From: Verrucomicrobiaceae bacterium E54
GTDB taxonomy: Bacteria > Verrucomicrobiota > Verrucomicrobiia > Verrucomicrobiales > Akkermansiaceae
Direction of reading: 5' to 3'
DNA length: 64,000 nt
Assembly (NCBI GenBank): GCA_022548915.1
Contig: JAKZES010000014.1
Coordinates: 41,780 to 105,779 of the forward strand
The notes below the pieces were generated by a model that worked only from the letters and a program-made list of their open reading frames with translations, did no database searches and had not been told where the DNA came from. Positions within the stretch are counted from its first letter, which is position 1; every line of letters starts with the position of its first letter. This document shows, piece by piece, positions 10,228 to 19,087 of the stretch. Position numbers and translations under genes: made by a program.

Positions 10228-11147
10228 AAGTACGAAACTTGCTGGTGGCAGTCCTTCTCGGCACCCTGGGGCAGGCCTTGGCAGCGGACCTCATTCTTTC
10301 CAATCTCGGCGAAGACTTTGGACCTGCCTCACTGTTTGAGGCCTCGGGAATGCCGCTCGATGAAGGGGACTTGATTCAAATTGTCATCTTCCCCGGATTG
10401 AATTCGTCCGAGATCGAGCAGCTTGCAGAGGAAGGAGTCGAAAGCGTGATGGCAGCTTCGGCTCCGCTTGGCAGTACGGCCGTCGGGGTGGGGGCAACCG
10501 GCAACAACGGGGGCTTTGAGTCGGTGGTGCAGACGCCTGCGGGCACGGAGGTGGCTGGACTCCATTTGCTGATCTTCAACGCGCCCCAAGCAGCGGATGC
10601 CGATGAATTTTCCTTGCTCCGGCTCCCCGGGGTGGTTCCAGAGGATGAAGTCGGCGGTTTCGAGGGTTTTTACACCCGGCATCTCGGTGAAGCCTCCGTT
10701 GTCTTCGGGGGAGAGTCGGAAGGCGGCTTTTCGACATTGCCGGCTACGGTGAGGTCGGACTTCGAATACTGGATCGCCCACGAGATGCCTGAAGGCACGC
10801 CTGCAGCAGACCTGCTCGAGACCGCCGATCCGGATTTCGACGGTCGTTCGAACTTGTTGGAGTATGGGACAGGAAGTTCTGCTGCTTTCGCCGATTTCTC
10901 GCCGATTCTTCGATTGGAACGTCGTGTCACCGGGATCCATGTTCGTTACCTCCGCCGGATGGACGACCCCACGCTGCGGGTCTTCGCCGAGTCGACATCC
11001 TCGCTGGCCGGCTGGCAACCACTGGATGCTAACGAAGAAATCTCCGCCGATGACGTGCCCAGGGGCTTCGAATGGGTGGAGCAACTTCTCTCGGATGGGT
11101 CTGGCCCGGTCTTTGCTCGCGTGAAGGTGGAGCGCTTGGAAGAGTAG
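10224..11147 (+). CDS. Secreted hypothetical protein with calcium-loop-like motif
   Basis: A 307-residue protein with a clean signal peptide (MKVRNLLVAVLLGTLGQALA). The ATG overlaps the stop of the upstream gene. Near residue 206 it carries DPDFDGRSNLLEYGTG, the Asp-rich loop followed by NLLEY that is common before C-terminal modules of Verrucomicrobia and Planctomycetes exported proteins. The tail contains LAGWQPLDANEE, similar to beta-sandwich ends of such proteins. The function is unknown. Its pairing with a TIGR02597-like gene suggests a cell-surface pair. Confidence 0.75.
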   Translation: MKVRNLLVAVLLGTLGQALAADLILSNLGEDFGPASLFEASGMPLDEGDLIQIVIFPGLNSSEIEQLAEEGVESVMAASAPLGSTAVGVGATGNNGGFESVVQTPAGTEVAGLHLLIFNAPQAADADEFSLLRLPGVVPEDEVGGFEGFYTRHLGEASVVFGGESEGGFSTLPATVRSDFEYWIAHEMPEGTPAADLLETADPDFDGRSNLLEYGTGSSAAFADFSPILRLERRVTGIHVRYLRRMDDPTLRVFAESTSSLAGWQPLDANEEISADDVPRGFEWVEQLLSDGSGPVFARVKVERLEE

Positions 11148-11162
11148 GAGAACTGAATCGGC

Positions 11163-12305
11163 CTACTCCTGATACACCGGGATGTAGCGGTGCGGCGTGC
11201 CGAGGATGATGATGGCCATCGGCGTGGTGTGGGGGTAGGGCTTCTTGGGATTTTCCCACGAGCCGTTGGGCTGCTGCAGGGCGATGAGGGCGTCGCGGAT
11301 CTGGGGATACCACTTGGCGTAGTGCTCGTCGCCGGCCTGCACCATGGCCTGGATGGCGTAGTAGTGGGCGTAGTAGTAGTAGCCGATCTCCTCGCGGTTG
11401 AAGACCTTGGGGCTGTTCTCGAGGTAGCGGACCGCGGCCTGCACCCACTCGGTGTCGCGCATGCCGCACAGCTGGGCGGCGTAGGCACCGCCAGCGGTGC
11501 AGGCGAGGGTCGAGCCGCCGCTGCCCTGGTAGCCGAAGCCACCGGTCTTCTCGTTCCAGACCTGGTCCCGCAGGTAGCCGACGACCCGGTCGATGGTCTC
11601 GGTCGGGACGAGGACTCCGGCCTGACGAGCCGAAGCGAGGGAGACGAAGACCATGGCTGTGACCGAGGTGTCCTGACCGCAATCCGGACGCGCATGGTAG
11701 CGCCAGCCCCCCAACGGACTCTGCGCCCGGAGAATGACCTGCACGGCCCGTTCCAGCTGCAACTGGATGCGGGCGTTGTCTTCGTTGTTCGCGGTCATGC
11801 CCCAGAGTTCCGAGAGGCACAGGGTGTAGAGCCCGTGTTCATACATCCCGGGCATGTATCCGGTGGATGACTCCTCGGCCTTCTTGAGCAGGTATTCCTT
11901 GGCGCGGTCGAGCGCCGCCCCGTAGCGGCCGAAGCCGGGGAAGTGGCCCTTCACCATGAAGGCCATGAGCCCGAGCGAAGTGCCGGCCGTGGAGAAGGTG
12001 CCGTCTTCCCTGGCCCACGAGCCGTCCTGCCGCTGCGTGTTGATCAGGAATTGCAGACCCCGCTCGATGGCGAGGTCGGCCGCCTCGGTCAGCTCGGGGG
12101 CTTCGGTCCCGGCAGGAGGCTCGGGGTCGCTTTGAGCGTGCACGGGCGAGAGGAGGGAGAAGCACCCAAATACCCAAGCACCCAAACACCCAAAGAATGA
12201 CGAAGGACGAAATCCGAATGTTAGGCGGGACGCACGCCAGAACTCGAACTTGGGAATTTCGGATTTCATTGGGTGTTTGGGTTCTTGGTCATTCGGATTT
12301 TTCAT
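11163..12305 (-). CDS. Exported prenyltransferase/squalene-cyclase repeat protein
   Basis: A 380-residue protein of alpha-alpha barrel repeats of the terpene-cyclase/prenyltransferase type: QRQDGSWA, QSPLGGWRYH, GGFGYQGSGG and QPNGSW recur at roughly 50-70 residue spacing. The cyclase DxDD acid motif is not seen, so enzymatic activity is doubtful; the same fold appears in structural proteins of PVC bacteria. The ATG at 12305 overlaps the stop of the upstream gene as ATGA; an ATG at 12269 is an alternative. The first 50 codons, including the hydrophobic signal-like segment FFGCLGAWVFGCFSLLSP, lie inside a palindromic repeat. It closes the MoxR/VWA operon. Confidence 0.8.
   Translation of the reverse strand: MKNPNDQEPKHPMKSEIPKFEFWRASRLTFGFRPSSFFGCLGAWVFGCFSLLSPVHAQSDPEPPAGTEAPELTEAADLAIERGLQFLINTQRQDGSWAREDGTFSTAGTSLGLMAFMVKGHFPGFGRYGAALDRAKEYLLKKAEESSTGYMPGMYEHGLYTLCLSELWGMTANNEDNARIQLQLERAVQVILRAQSPLGGWRYHARPDCGQDTSVTAMVFVSLASARQAGVLVPTETIDRVVGYLRDQVWNEKTGGFGYQGSGGSTLACTAGGAYAAQLCGMRDTEWVQAAVRYLENSPKVFNREEIGYYYYAHYYAIQAMVQAGDEHYAKWYPQIRDALIALQQPNGSWENPKKPYPHTTPMAIIILGTPHRYIPVYQE
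12190..12302. repeat. Imperfect inverted repeat inside the 5' end of a coding region
   Basis: The plus strand reads cacccaaacacccaa near 12180 and its complement ttgggtgtttgggt near 12269, with attcggattt and aaatccgaat repeats also inverted around a centre near 12235. The unit therefore can form a long hairpin. Such gaatgac/aaatccgaa phrases are the type of low-complexity repeat found between genes in this group. Here the repeat lies over the start and signal-peptide codons of the cyclase-fold gene. Limits are approximate. Confidence 0.6.
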
Positions 12306-15300
12306 TTCGCGACGCGTTCGTAGTAGTTCTTGAGCGTGGCGCGGTACTCGAGCGGCAGTTCGCGGGCGAAGTTCTGGTTCAAGGCGGCGCGGTTGCGTTC
12401 GCCGAGGATCTCCCACTCGGATTCCTTGTCGCCGGGCGCCTCACCACTGACGAAATCCGCGACGAAGCCGCTGATCTCCGTCTCATAGAGGTCGTTGGTT
12501 TCGGACTCGGTCAGCACATCGCTGTCGCTGGCCGACGGGGGAGGTGGGGCAGTGTTGAGGATCAGAGCCCATTGGATGATGAAGTGGCGAAGGCCTCGGT
12601 CGGCCGCGATCTGGGCCTGGGTGGCGTCGCCCTTGCGCGAGGACTTGAGGGCCGTCGCCGCGGTCTTGATCTGGTCATGAGCGATCGCCACGGCCGGGTC
12701 TCCCATTTCGCCCTCGCGGAAAGCTTCAAGCTTCGCGGCGAGGCTCTCCTGATCGGGAGCGAGGGCGGCGAGGTACTGGTCCGCCGCACCATGGGTCCGG
12801 CGGAGCAGTTGACGGTTCTTGCTGGCCACGTCGAGCACATCAATCAGCCGGTGAAGTTCGGGCGGCTCGGCATTGGTGACCGGAGTGGAAGGCAGGCCGG
12901 TGAGCATTTCGATGATGACGCCCATCTGGCCTCCGACCGCCCGGAGGGCGCTCTCCGCGGCGGTCATGGCATCGGCGGCATCCTGTCCCGCTTTGATGAG
13001 TTGCGCCGCTTCCTTCATCGACGAAGCCGGGGCCTGAAAATCGATGCTCAGGTCAAGGTCCTCGAGTCTGTCGCGGGTCTTTTCGTCGAGCCGTTCGAAA
13101 TCGACCTTGCCGGCGACTTCGGACAGGACGCGACAGAAAGCGTCCACGTCGGAGGTGAGTGCCTGCTGTTTGGCAGCGGCATCATCCGGCTGCTCTTCAC
13201 GCAGCTGGCGCTGGCGGAAGGCGAAGAACTCCGCGTCGGACTGGGCGTTGTTGAGGTATTCGACGATCTCGGCGACGTAGCCGGTCTGGACCGCGATCTC
13301 GCCGACCAGCCCCTGAACCTTGGCCAGCGACTCGACGGCGATCTCCTGGATCTCGGCGGCGTCCTCGGCATCGCCGTCCTCCATCGCCAGCAGGGCGTCC
13401 TCGACGTCGGATGCGGCGAAAACCAGCGGGGTTCCCACGTCGAGACGGGCGGCGACCAGGTCGAGCGATGGGGCGATGTCGCTGAGGCAGGTGAGCAGGT
13501 TGTTCTGGGGAGCAAGCAGCGCTTCGAGGTCTTGCTCGTCCGCCTCCTGGGTCGCGGCGATCAGGTCGTTCTGCCCGCCGACGACATCGGCCATGCCCGC
13601 GGTCGCCTTGGCCACCGATTGCCGGAAGCCGATCAGGGCCTGCAGCTTGTTGAGCTGGCCGAGCTGGGCCTCGGCGATCTCGCGCGCTTCGGCGAGGGCA
13701 TTGGCGGCGTCTTCCTGCGGCTCGAGAGCCTCTTCGCCCTTCTTCGCCTCGAGCTGGGTTGCGGCCGACTTCATCGCCCGGTGGACGGCATCGAGCCGGT
13801 TGATCAAGGGAAGGGCCGCCTTGGGCGGGCCTTCGTCGCCCTGTGCCAACTCGGCGCGGAAAAGCTCCACCTCCTCGATCATGGCGAGCTGGTCGTCGAG
13901 CAGGCCCGGCGGGTTCTTTTCGTCGAGAGCGGCTTCCTCGGTCTGCTCGAGCAGGGCGATCTGCCGGGCCTCGAACTGCTCGAGCACGCCGAGGCGGTTG
14001 GTGGCGTCGGAGACATCGGCGGAAACGCCCAGGGACATCTGTGCCAGTTCCACCGACCAGACTTCAAGAATGGCGGCGAAGTCGTTCAAGGCCGTCAAAG
14101 CATCGGTCTGCGCGGTCACCACTGCATCCCGATCCTTGTTCTGCAGGGCGGTGAGCGCGTCGGCCATCGAGGCCTCCGCCTGCAGGCGTCGCTCGTCACT
14201 GGGTGGCTCCGGCATCAGGGTGAGATCGAAGAGACCGGCGCGGGGTGCGGGGATCGAGGGGAGGGCGGCCAGCACCAGTTGGTCACGCAGTCGGGACTGC
14301 CGTCCGGCAAAGGCCTCGCTCAGTTCTCCGGCGTTCTTGATCTCGTCGGCCAGCGATGTCTGGGCGGTGATGATGGAATCCACCCGTTCCCGCAGATCGC
14401 GCAGCTGGGCATACTGCGAACCGCTGCGCATGGTGAATTCCGCCTCCAGCAGGGGACGGATCAGGGGATAGGAGCCCACGGCGGCCTCGATGACCTTGCC
14501 GTCGCGGGTGAGCGTGGCCACCTTCCGGATCGATTCGCTCAAGGCACCCGTCCGCAGGGCGTGGATGCGGCGGTTCAGGCCCAGCACGTGCAGTGCCTTC
14601 TCGTCATAGCGCATGTGGGCATCGAGTTGATCCAGAAGTTCATCGGTCCAGGTGGCCACCTCCTCGTGGGCCGCGGCGAGGGCTTCGGCCTGCTCCGGCG
14701 TGGCGGTGAGCAGTTGCAGCCGCAGGCGGGCCAGTTCGTCGGCCAGCATGTTCGTTTCGCGGGCGAAGACCTCACGGGCGGCGTCGATGCCGCGTCGCAT
14801 GACCAGTTCGCCCAGTTCCCGCGCGGCCTTGTTGACGGCGGCGATGGAGGGCTGCGGGTCGCGGGTTCCGGTGCCCACCTGGCCGCGCAGCAAGTCGGCG
14901 GCTCCGGCGACATCCTCGGTGGCGATGGTGCGGAGTTCGTCGCGCACCAGCCCGAGCATGTCGCTCTCGACCGCATCGCTGACCTGGTTGGCCGCCAGGT
15001 CGTCGAGCAGGGCCTGCACCTGATCGGAGGTATTGACGAGTTGCTCGCGGACCATTTCCTGCCGGATCGCCTCGAGTTGGCAGGTCGGCAGGTAGGAATC
15101 GGCCCGGGGATCGAGCCCGAGAACCAGCTCATGGGCGGCGCGCTCCTGGCGGTAGAGGTTGCGCACGCGGGTGAGCAGCCGCTCCATCTGCTTGGTGATG
15201 CCGGCGAGGTAGTCCTCGCGGGAGAGGAAGGTGATGCGGCGGGACTCGGTGCGCGCGCGGTGCGTGCCGTCTTCGCCGGGGTAGTTGTCGGCCACCTCGA

Positions 15301-16714
15301 CGACGAAGGAAACCGAGTCGCCGATCTGCAGGTCGGGGAGTTCCTCGCGGTAGTCCCAGTCGAGCTTCTGCTCGCCCTCGCCGCTGACGGGCTGGGGGAG
15401 CTTGACGACCTTCTCCGGGCGTCGGTTGACCCGGTAGGTGATGGTCGTGGTGCCGATGCCGTGGTCGTCCTGGGCGCGAACGATGAGCTCCAGCGGGCGG
15501 CCGAGCATGGCGTCCAGGTTCGACTCTGGCGCGACCAGTTCGATCCGGGGCGCCTGGTCCGATGCCACCTGAAGGAAATAGCGTGGGCTGGTGAAGTCGA
15601 AGCCGTGCTCATCCTCGATCCACGAGAAGCTGTAGCCCCGCGAGGCCGAGGCGGATTCGGAAAGCGAGAGCGTGCGGCCGTCGTCACCGACCGTGAGCGG
15701 CAGGTCTTCGGCGCCGTCGCGATGGAGCGTGGCCTCGCGGATCGGGGTGTCGAGCGTCAGGTGCCAGCGGACCGCGGTTTCCTCGGGCACGGTGAGGGTG
15801 AGTGCTTCGACCGTCTCGGTCTCGCGATCGATGTAGTCGGGAAAGTCGAGGTCCACCTTGACCTCCGCGAGGCGGGGCGCGGGAATCACCCGCACCTGCC
15901 GCCAGTCGCTGCGTGCATCGCCGGCCCGGACGCGGTAGGTGAAATTTCGCGAGGCCGAGGCGATCTCGTAGGTGCAGCGTCCGTCGATCACCTCGAGCTC
16001 GATTTCGCGGGGCCGTCCCTCGCCGGTTTGGAGGGCGATGAGGGCGCTTTCCGGGACCGAGCCTGAGAGGCCGATCTCGATGCTCGCCGCCGCGCCTTCC
16101 TTGAGCACGAGATCACCTTCCCCGAGCTCGATGCGGGTGTCGGTCGGGTAGTCGATCGCCAGCCACGGCGTGAACATGCGTCCGATTCCGGCGGCGAGGA
16201 AGGAACCGTTGAGCACGGCAATCACGGCCAGTACCGCGACGACTCCAAGGGCGATCCGCAAGGGGAAGCTGAGATCCCGCAGCGTGACCACCTCCCGTGG
16301 GGGAATGTCCTGGGCGGCCTGTTCGGCGAGGCTTTGGGCCGCCTCCCACATGGCCGGGGAGGTGCCGGGAGCGGCGCCGCTTTTCTCGAACTGCACCGCC
16401 GTGACCAGCAGGCTGTCCATGCCGCCCCGGTGGTCTTCGACCTGCCGTGCGATGCGGGTGGCGTTGAAGCTCCGCAGTCGCGACCAGCCGTGACGCCAGG
16501 CCTGGCGCAGTGCGACGCCCAGCAGGATCACCGCAAGGCCCGCCCGCGCCCAGCCGGGAAGGAAGGTGTAGCGGTCGATGATGATGGCGATCAGGAACAG
16601 CGGCACGAACCAGCGGGCGAAGGCCAGCAGGCCGCCGAGCAAATGCTTGCGCTGCATCCGCATCCAGACGGCGCGAAGGCAGTGGGTCAGGGCACTGGGA
16701 TTGGATTCGCTCAT
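12302..16714 (-). CDS. Giant membrane-anchored coiled-coil protein (DUF4175-like)
   Basis: A 1470-residue protein starting at the ATG that overlaps the stop of the upstream VWA gene (TGATG). Two transmembrane helices lie near residues 28-68 and a third near 150-175 (LGVVAVLAVIAVLNGSFLAAGI). A beta-rich, presumably periplasmic region follows to about 450, then about 1000 residues of acidic Ala/Glu/Asp/Leu-rich helix with coiled-coil character. It resembles large DUF4175-type proteins that sit in MoxR-VWA clusters. It may be a scaffold or tether that the AAA/VWA machine acts on; this is inference. A start 28 codons upstream exists but would overlap the VWA gene. Confidence 0.75.
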   Translation of the reverse strand: MSESNPSALTHCLRAVWMRMQRKHLLGGLLAFARWFVPLFLIAIIIDRYTFLPGWARAGLAVILLGVALRQAWRHGWSRLRSFNATRIARQVEDHRGGMDSLLVTAVQFEKSGAAPGTSPAMWEAAQSLAEQAAQDIPPREVVTLRDLSFPLRIALGVVAVLAVIAVLNGSFLAAGIGRMFTPWLAIDYPTDTRIELGEGDLVLKEGAAASIEIGLSGSVPESALIALQTGEGRPREIELEVIDGRCTYEIASASRNFTYRVRAGDARSDWRQVRVIPAPRLAEVKVDLDFPDYIDRETETVEALTLTVPEETAVRWHLTLDTPIREATLHRDGAEDLPLTVGDDGRTLSLSESASASRGYSFSWIEDEHGFDFTSPRYFLQVASDQAPRIELVAPESNLDAMLGRPLELIVRAQDDHGIGTTTITYRVNRRPEKVVKLPQPVSGEGEQKLDWDYREELPDLQIGDSVSFVVEVADNYPGEDGTHRARTESRRITFLSREDYLAGITKQMERLLTRVRNLYRQERAAHELVLGLDPRADSYLPTCQLEAIRQEMVREQLVNTSDQVQALLDDLAANQVSDAVESDMLGLVRDELRTIATEDVAGAADLLRGQVGTGTRDPQPSIAAVNKAARELGELVMRRGIDAAREVFARETNMLADELARLRLQLLTATPEQAEALAAAHEEVATWTDELLDQLDAHMRYDEKALHVLGLNRRIHALRTGALSESIRKVATLTRDGKVIEAAVGSYPLIRPLLEAEFTMRSGSQYAQLRDLRERVDSIITAQTSLADEIKNAGELSEAFAGRQSRLRDQLVLAALPSIPAPRAGLFDLTLMPEPPSDERRLQAEASMADALTALQNKDRDAVVTAQTDALTALNDFAAILEVWSVELAQMSLGVSADVSDATNRLGVLEQFEARQIALLEQTEEAALDEKNPPGLLDDQLAMIEEVELFRAELAQGDEGPPKAALPLINRLDAVHRAMKSAATQLEAKKGEEALEPQEDAANALAEAREIAEAQLGQLNKLQALIGFRQSVAKATAGMADVVGGQNDLIAATQEADEQDLEALLAPQNNLLTCLSDIAPSLDLVAARLDVGTPLVFAASDVEDALLAMEDGDAEDAAEIQEIAVESLAKVQGLVGEIAVQTGYVAEIVEYLNNAQSDAEFFAFRQRQLREEQPDDAAAKQQALTSDVDAFCRVLSEVAGKVDFERLDEKTRDRLEDLDLSIDFQAPASSMKEAAQLIKAGQDAADAMTAAESALRAVGGQMGVIIEMLTGLPSTPVTNAEPPELHRLIDVLDVASKNRQLLRRTHGAADQYLAALAPDQESLAAKLEAFREGEMGDPAVAIAHDQIKTAATALKSSRKGDATQAQIAADRGLRHFIIQWALILNTAPPPPSASDSDVLTESETNDLYETEISGFVADFVSGEAPGDKESEWEILGERNRAALNQNFARELPLEYRATLKNYYERVAK

Positions 16715-19083
16715 CAGGTCAGGTCGTGTCGTCGGCGCAGCAGCCATTCCATCCCGAGGAGGCCGACCAGCAGGACGGCCACCAGGGCGTTGTCCCACAG
16801 CGGGCGCTCGGAGCGGACCGTGGTCGTGATCGGTTCGTCATCCACCAGACCGCCGAGCCTTGGCAGGTCGCGCACGCCCAGCACCTGTCCTCCGGTCAGT
16901 TGGGCGATGCGTTGCAGGCCTGGGAGCTGCATGTTGGTGTCGGCCAGTTCCTCGTTCACGACCGCCACCTGGAACTCGGTGGTGTTGGAAACCTCGCGGT
17001 CGTCCTCGTTGGCCTCGAGGCGGTAGCGGCCGGGCACCGGCGCGGTGAAGTAGCCCTCGTAAAGGCCGGGCGAAGTGCGGTCCGGTTGGAGGCGCACGCG
17101 TTCGGTCAGGGCGTTGTCGCCGACGCCCCTGACCGTGATCTCGAAGGACGGCTGGACGACCGATTCGAAGTCCTCGTCGAGCACGTGGGCGTAGAGCCGC
17201 GTCTGTTCGCCGTCGCGGTAGGTCGAGCGGTCCGTCTCGAGGCGGATGCGCTTGTGCTCGCCCATCAGGCGCGAAAGCGTGAGGAACTGGATGCACTGCG
17301 ACCAGACGCGCCAGTGGTACTTGTCACCGGTCTTGAAGCGCAGGCGCCAGAGGCGGTCGGTGGCGAGCGACAGGCACTTGCCGGTGCCGTAGCGCTGCCA
17401 GGCCACCATCGGGTAGCGCTGCGAGCCGCCGCTGGCATCGGAAAGCGTGGCCAGCACGGTGGCGCCCGGTTTGGCGCCGATCAGCGGCGGCAGGTGGTCG
17501 AGCGGGGCGACGCGACTCCAGATGCGATCGTTCTCCTCGGTTGAATTCTCAAGCAGCATGACCATGCTACTACGTCCCTCGGAGGTGAGCACCGGGTAGG
17601 TGGATTCCGGCGTGATCTCCCACTCGCTGTCCGGATCGAAACGCACCGGCAGCATGGTCTCGACGGGGGTGTCGGCGAAGGAGGCGGGGGTGTGCATCGG
17701 CCCGCAGAGCACCAGCAGCGAGCCGCCGCGGTCGCGGATGAGCTCCTCGAGCAGGCCGAGTTCCTCGGGTGTGAAAAACGCGGCGTCGACGTCGCCGAGG
17801 ATGACCAGGTCGTACTGGAACGCATCCTCGCGCTTCGAGGGGAAGCGCTCGATGTGCTCGGGCGAGTTGCGAGCGAACTCGGGGCCGGCGCACGACGAGA
17901 TGAAGGTGGTGTCGAGGCGAGGGTCGCGCTTGAGGATCGCGGAGAGGTAACGGAACTCCCATCGGTTGTTGCCCTCGATGTAGAGCACCTTCACCTTCTC
18001 GTTGACCACCCGGATGGTACGGTCGACGCGGTTGTTCGTCACCGAGACCTCGTCGTCGAAGGGCTCGATCGCCACCTCGATGCGGGCCGCGCCCTTCTCG
18101 TAGATGTCGACGTTGAAATCAACGTCCTCGAACTGCAGGCCACCCTCGAAGCGCACCCGCTTTTGCGAGACCTGGCGATCATTGAGCCGGACCGTGAGCC
18201 TCGCGGTGCGCTTCTCGTAGCCCTTCGAGAGCAACTGCACCTTGACCGGCACGCGGTCGCCGGAGAAGGCGACCTCCTGCATGACGATGTTGCGGATCGA
18301 CACGTCGTCGGGTTCCTCGAGCCCGATGGGCACCGGAAAGACCGGGATCCCGCGCGCGCCGAGATCCCGCAAGACGGCCTCGGTGCGTTGCGAGGAGGCG
18401 TTGTCGATGCCGTCGGTGAGCATCACGATGCCGGCCGGCGCGGTGGCACCCGACTTGGCCACGCTTTCCAGCGACGCGGCGATGGAGGTGGTCGGCTCCG
18501 AGGGCGTGAGTCCGGCGAGATCATCCACGGTGACCGTATTGGCGTCGCTGACGATCTGCGGTGAACGGCCGAAGCTGTGGTAGCTGATGTCGAGCGAGTC
18601 ACCCAGTCCCTCGAAGACCGCCTGCGCCGAGTCGGTGAGGATGCCGCGGGCGAGGTCCAGCCGCGACGCGGAAAGGATGGCCTGCCGCTGGTCGGCGTCG
18701 AGCCCCATCACCACGTGGTCCGGTTCGGATTCATCCTCGGCGAGCATGCCCAGCGCGGCCGCGGCGTCGGCGACGTCCTCCGAGTTCTTGCGCGGGTCCT
18801 GCATCGACATGCTCTCGGAGACGTCGATCAGCACCGGCAGGGTGCGCGCCTGGGTGTGGGTCTCGCGGACCACGCGGGTCGGCTCGAAAAGCGAGGCAAC
18901 GATCAGCGCCAGCGCGATCAGGCGGGCCGCGCCGAGGAGAATCCTCAGCCAGACCGGCAGCCCCCACGAGCGGCGGTAGAGGAAGAGCGTGAGCAGCACC
19001 ACCGCGGCGAAGGCCGCGATCATGAGCGGTGCGGGCAACGGGCGGGCCCAGAAGAAGTCGTCGAATCCGGCGGCGATGATCAT
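16714..19083 (-). CDS. VWA-domain membrane protein with glutamine-amidotransferase-like domain
   Basis: A 789-residue protein with two N-terminal membrane helices (about 18-38, 47-67), a von Willebrand A domain beginning VLIDVSESMSM with a DxSxS MIDAS site, and IVMLTDGID further on. A central Rossmann-like part (VKVLYIEGNNRWEFRYLSAIL, LVILGDVDAAFF, LLVLCGP) resembles the type-I glutamine amidotransferase-like domain usual in these proteins, but lacks an obvious nucleophile elbow Cys. A C-terminal helix (ALVAVLLVGLLGMEWLL) anchors the end. It is 4 bp downstream of the BatA gene, and the giant coiled-coil gene overlaps its stop. Confidence 0.85.
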   Translation of the reverse strand: MIIAAGFDDFFWARPLPAPLMIAAFAAVVLLTLFLYRRSWGLPVWLRILLGAARLIALALIVASLFEPTRVVRETHTQARTLPVLIDVSESMSMQDPRKNSEDVADAAAALGMLAEDESEPDHVVMGLDADQRQAILSASRLDLARGILTDSAQAVFEGLGDSLDISYHSFGRSPQIVSDANTVTVDDLAGLTPSEPTTSIAASLESVAKSGATAPAGIVMLTDGIDNASSQRTEAVLRDLGARGIPVFPVPIGLEEPDDVSIRNIVMQEVAFSGDRVPVKVQLLSKGYEKRTARLTVRLNDRQVSQKRVRFEGGLQFEDVDFNVDIYEKGAARIEVAIEPFDDEVSVTNNRVDRTIRVVNEKVKVLYIEGNNRWEFRYLSAILKRDPRLDTTFISSCAGPEFARNSPEHIERFPSKREDAFQYDLVILGDVDAAFFTPEELGLLEELIRDRGGSLLVLCGPMHTPASFADTPVETMLPVRFDPDSEWEITPESTYPVLTSEGRSSMVMLLENSTEENDRIWSRVAPLDHLPPLIGAKPGATVLATLSDASGGSQRYPMVAWQRYGTGKCLSLATDRLWRLRFKTGDKYHWRVWSQCIQFLTLSRLMGEHKRIRLETDRSTYRDGEQTRLYAHVLDEDFESVVQPSFEITVRGVGDNALTERVRLQPDRTSPGLYEGYFTAPVPGRYRLEANEDDREVSNTTEFQVAVVNEELADTNMQLPGLQRIAQLTGGQVLGVRDLPRLGGLVDDEPITTTVRSERPLWDNALVAVLLVGLLGMEWLLRRRHDLT

Positions 19084-19087
19084 GGCT

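Noticed and set aside
12197..16066. Open frame of 1289 codons on the plus strand
   Set aside because: It is antisense to the coiled-coil gene; its translation lacks family motifs and arises from high-GC third-position bias on the other strand.
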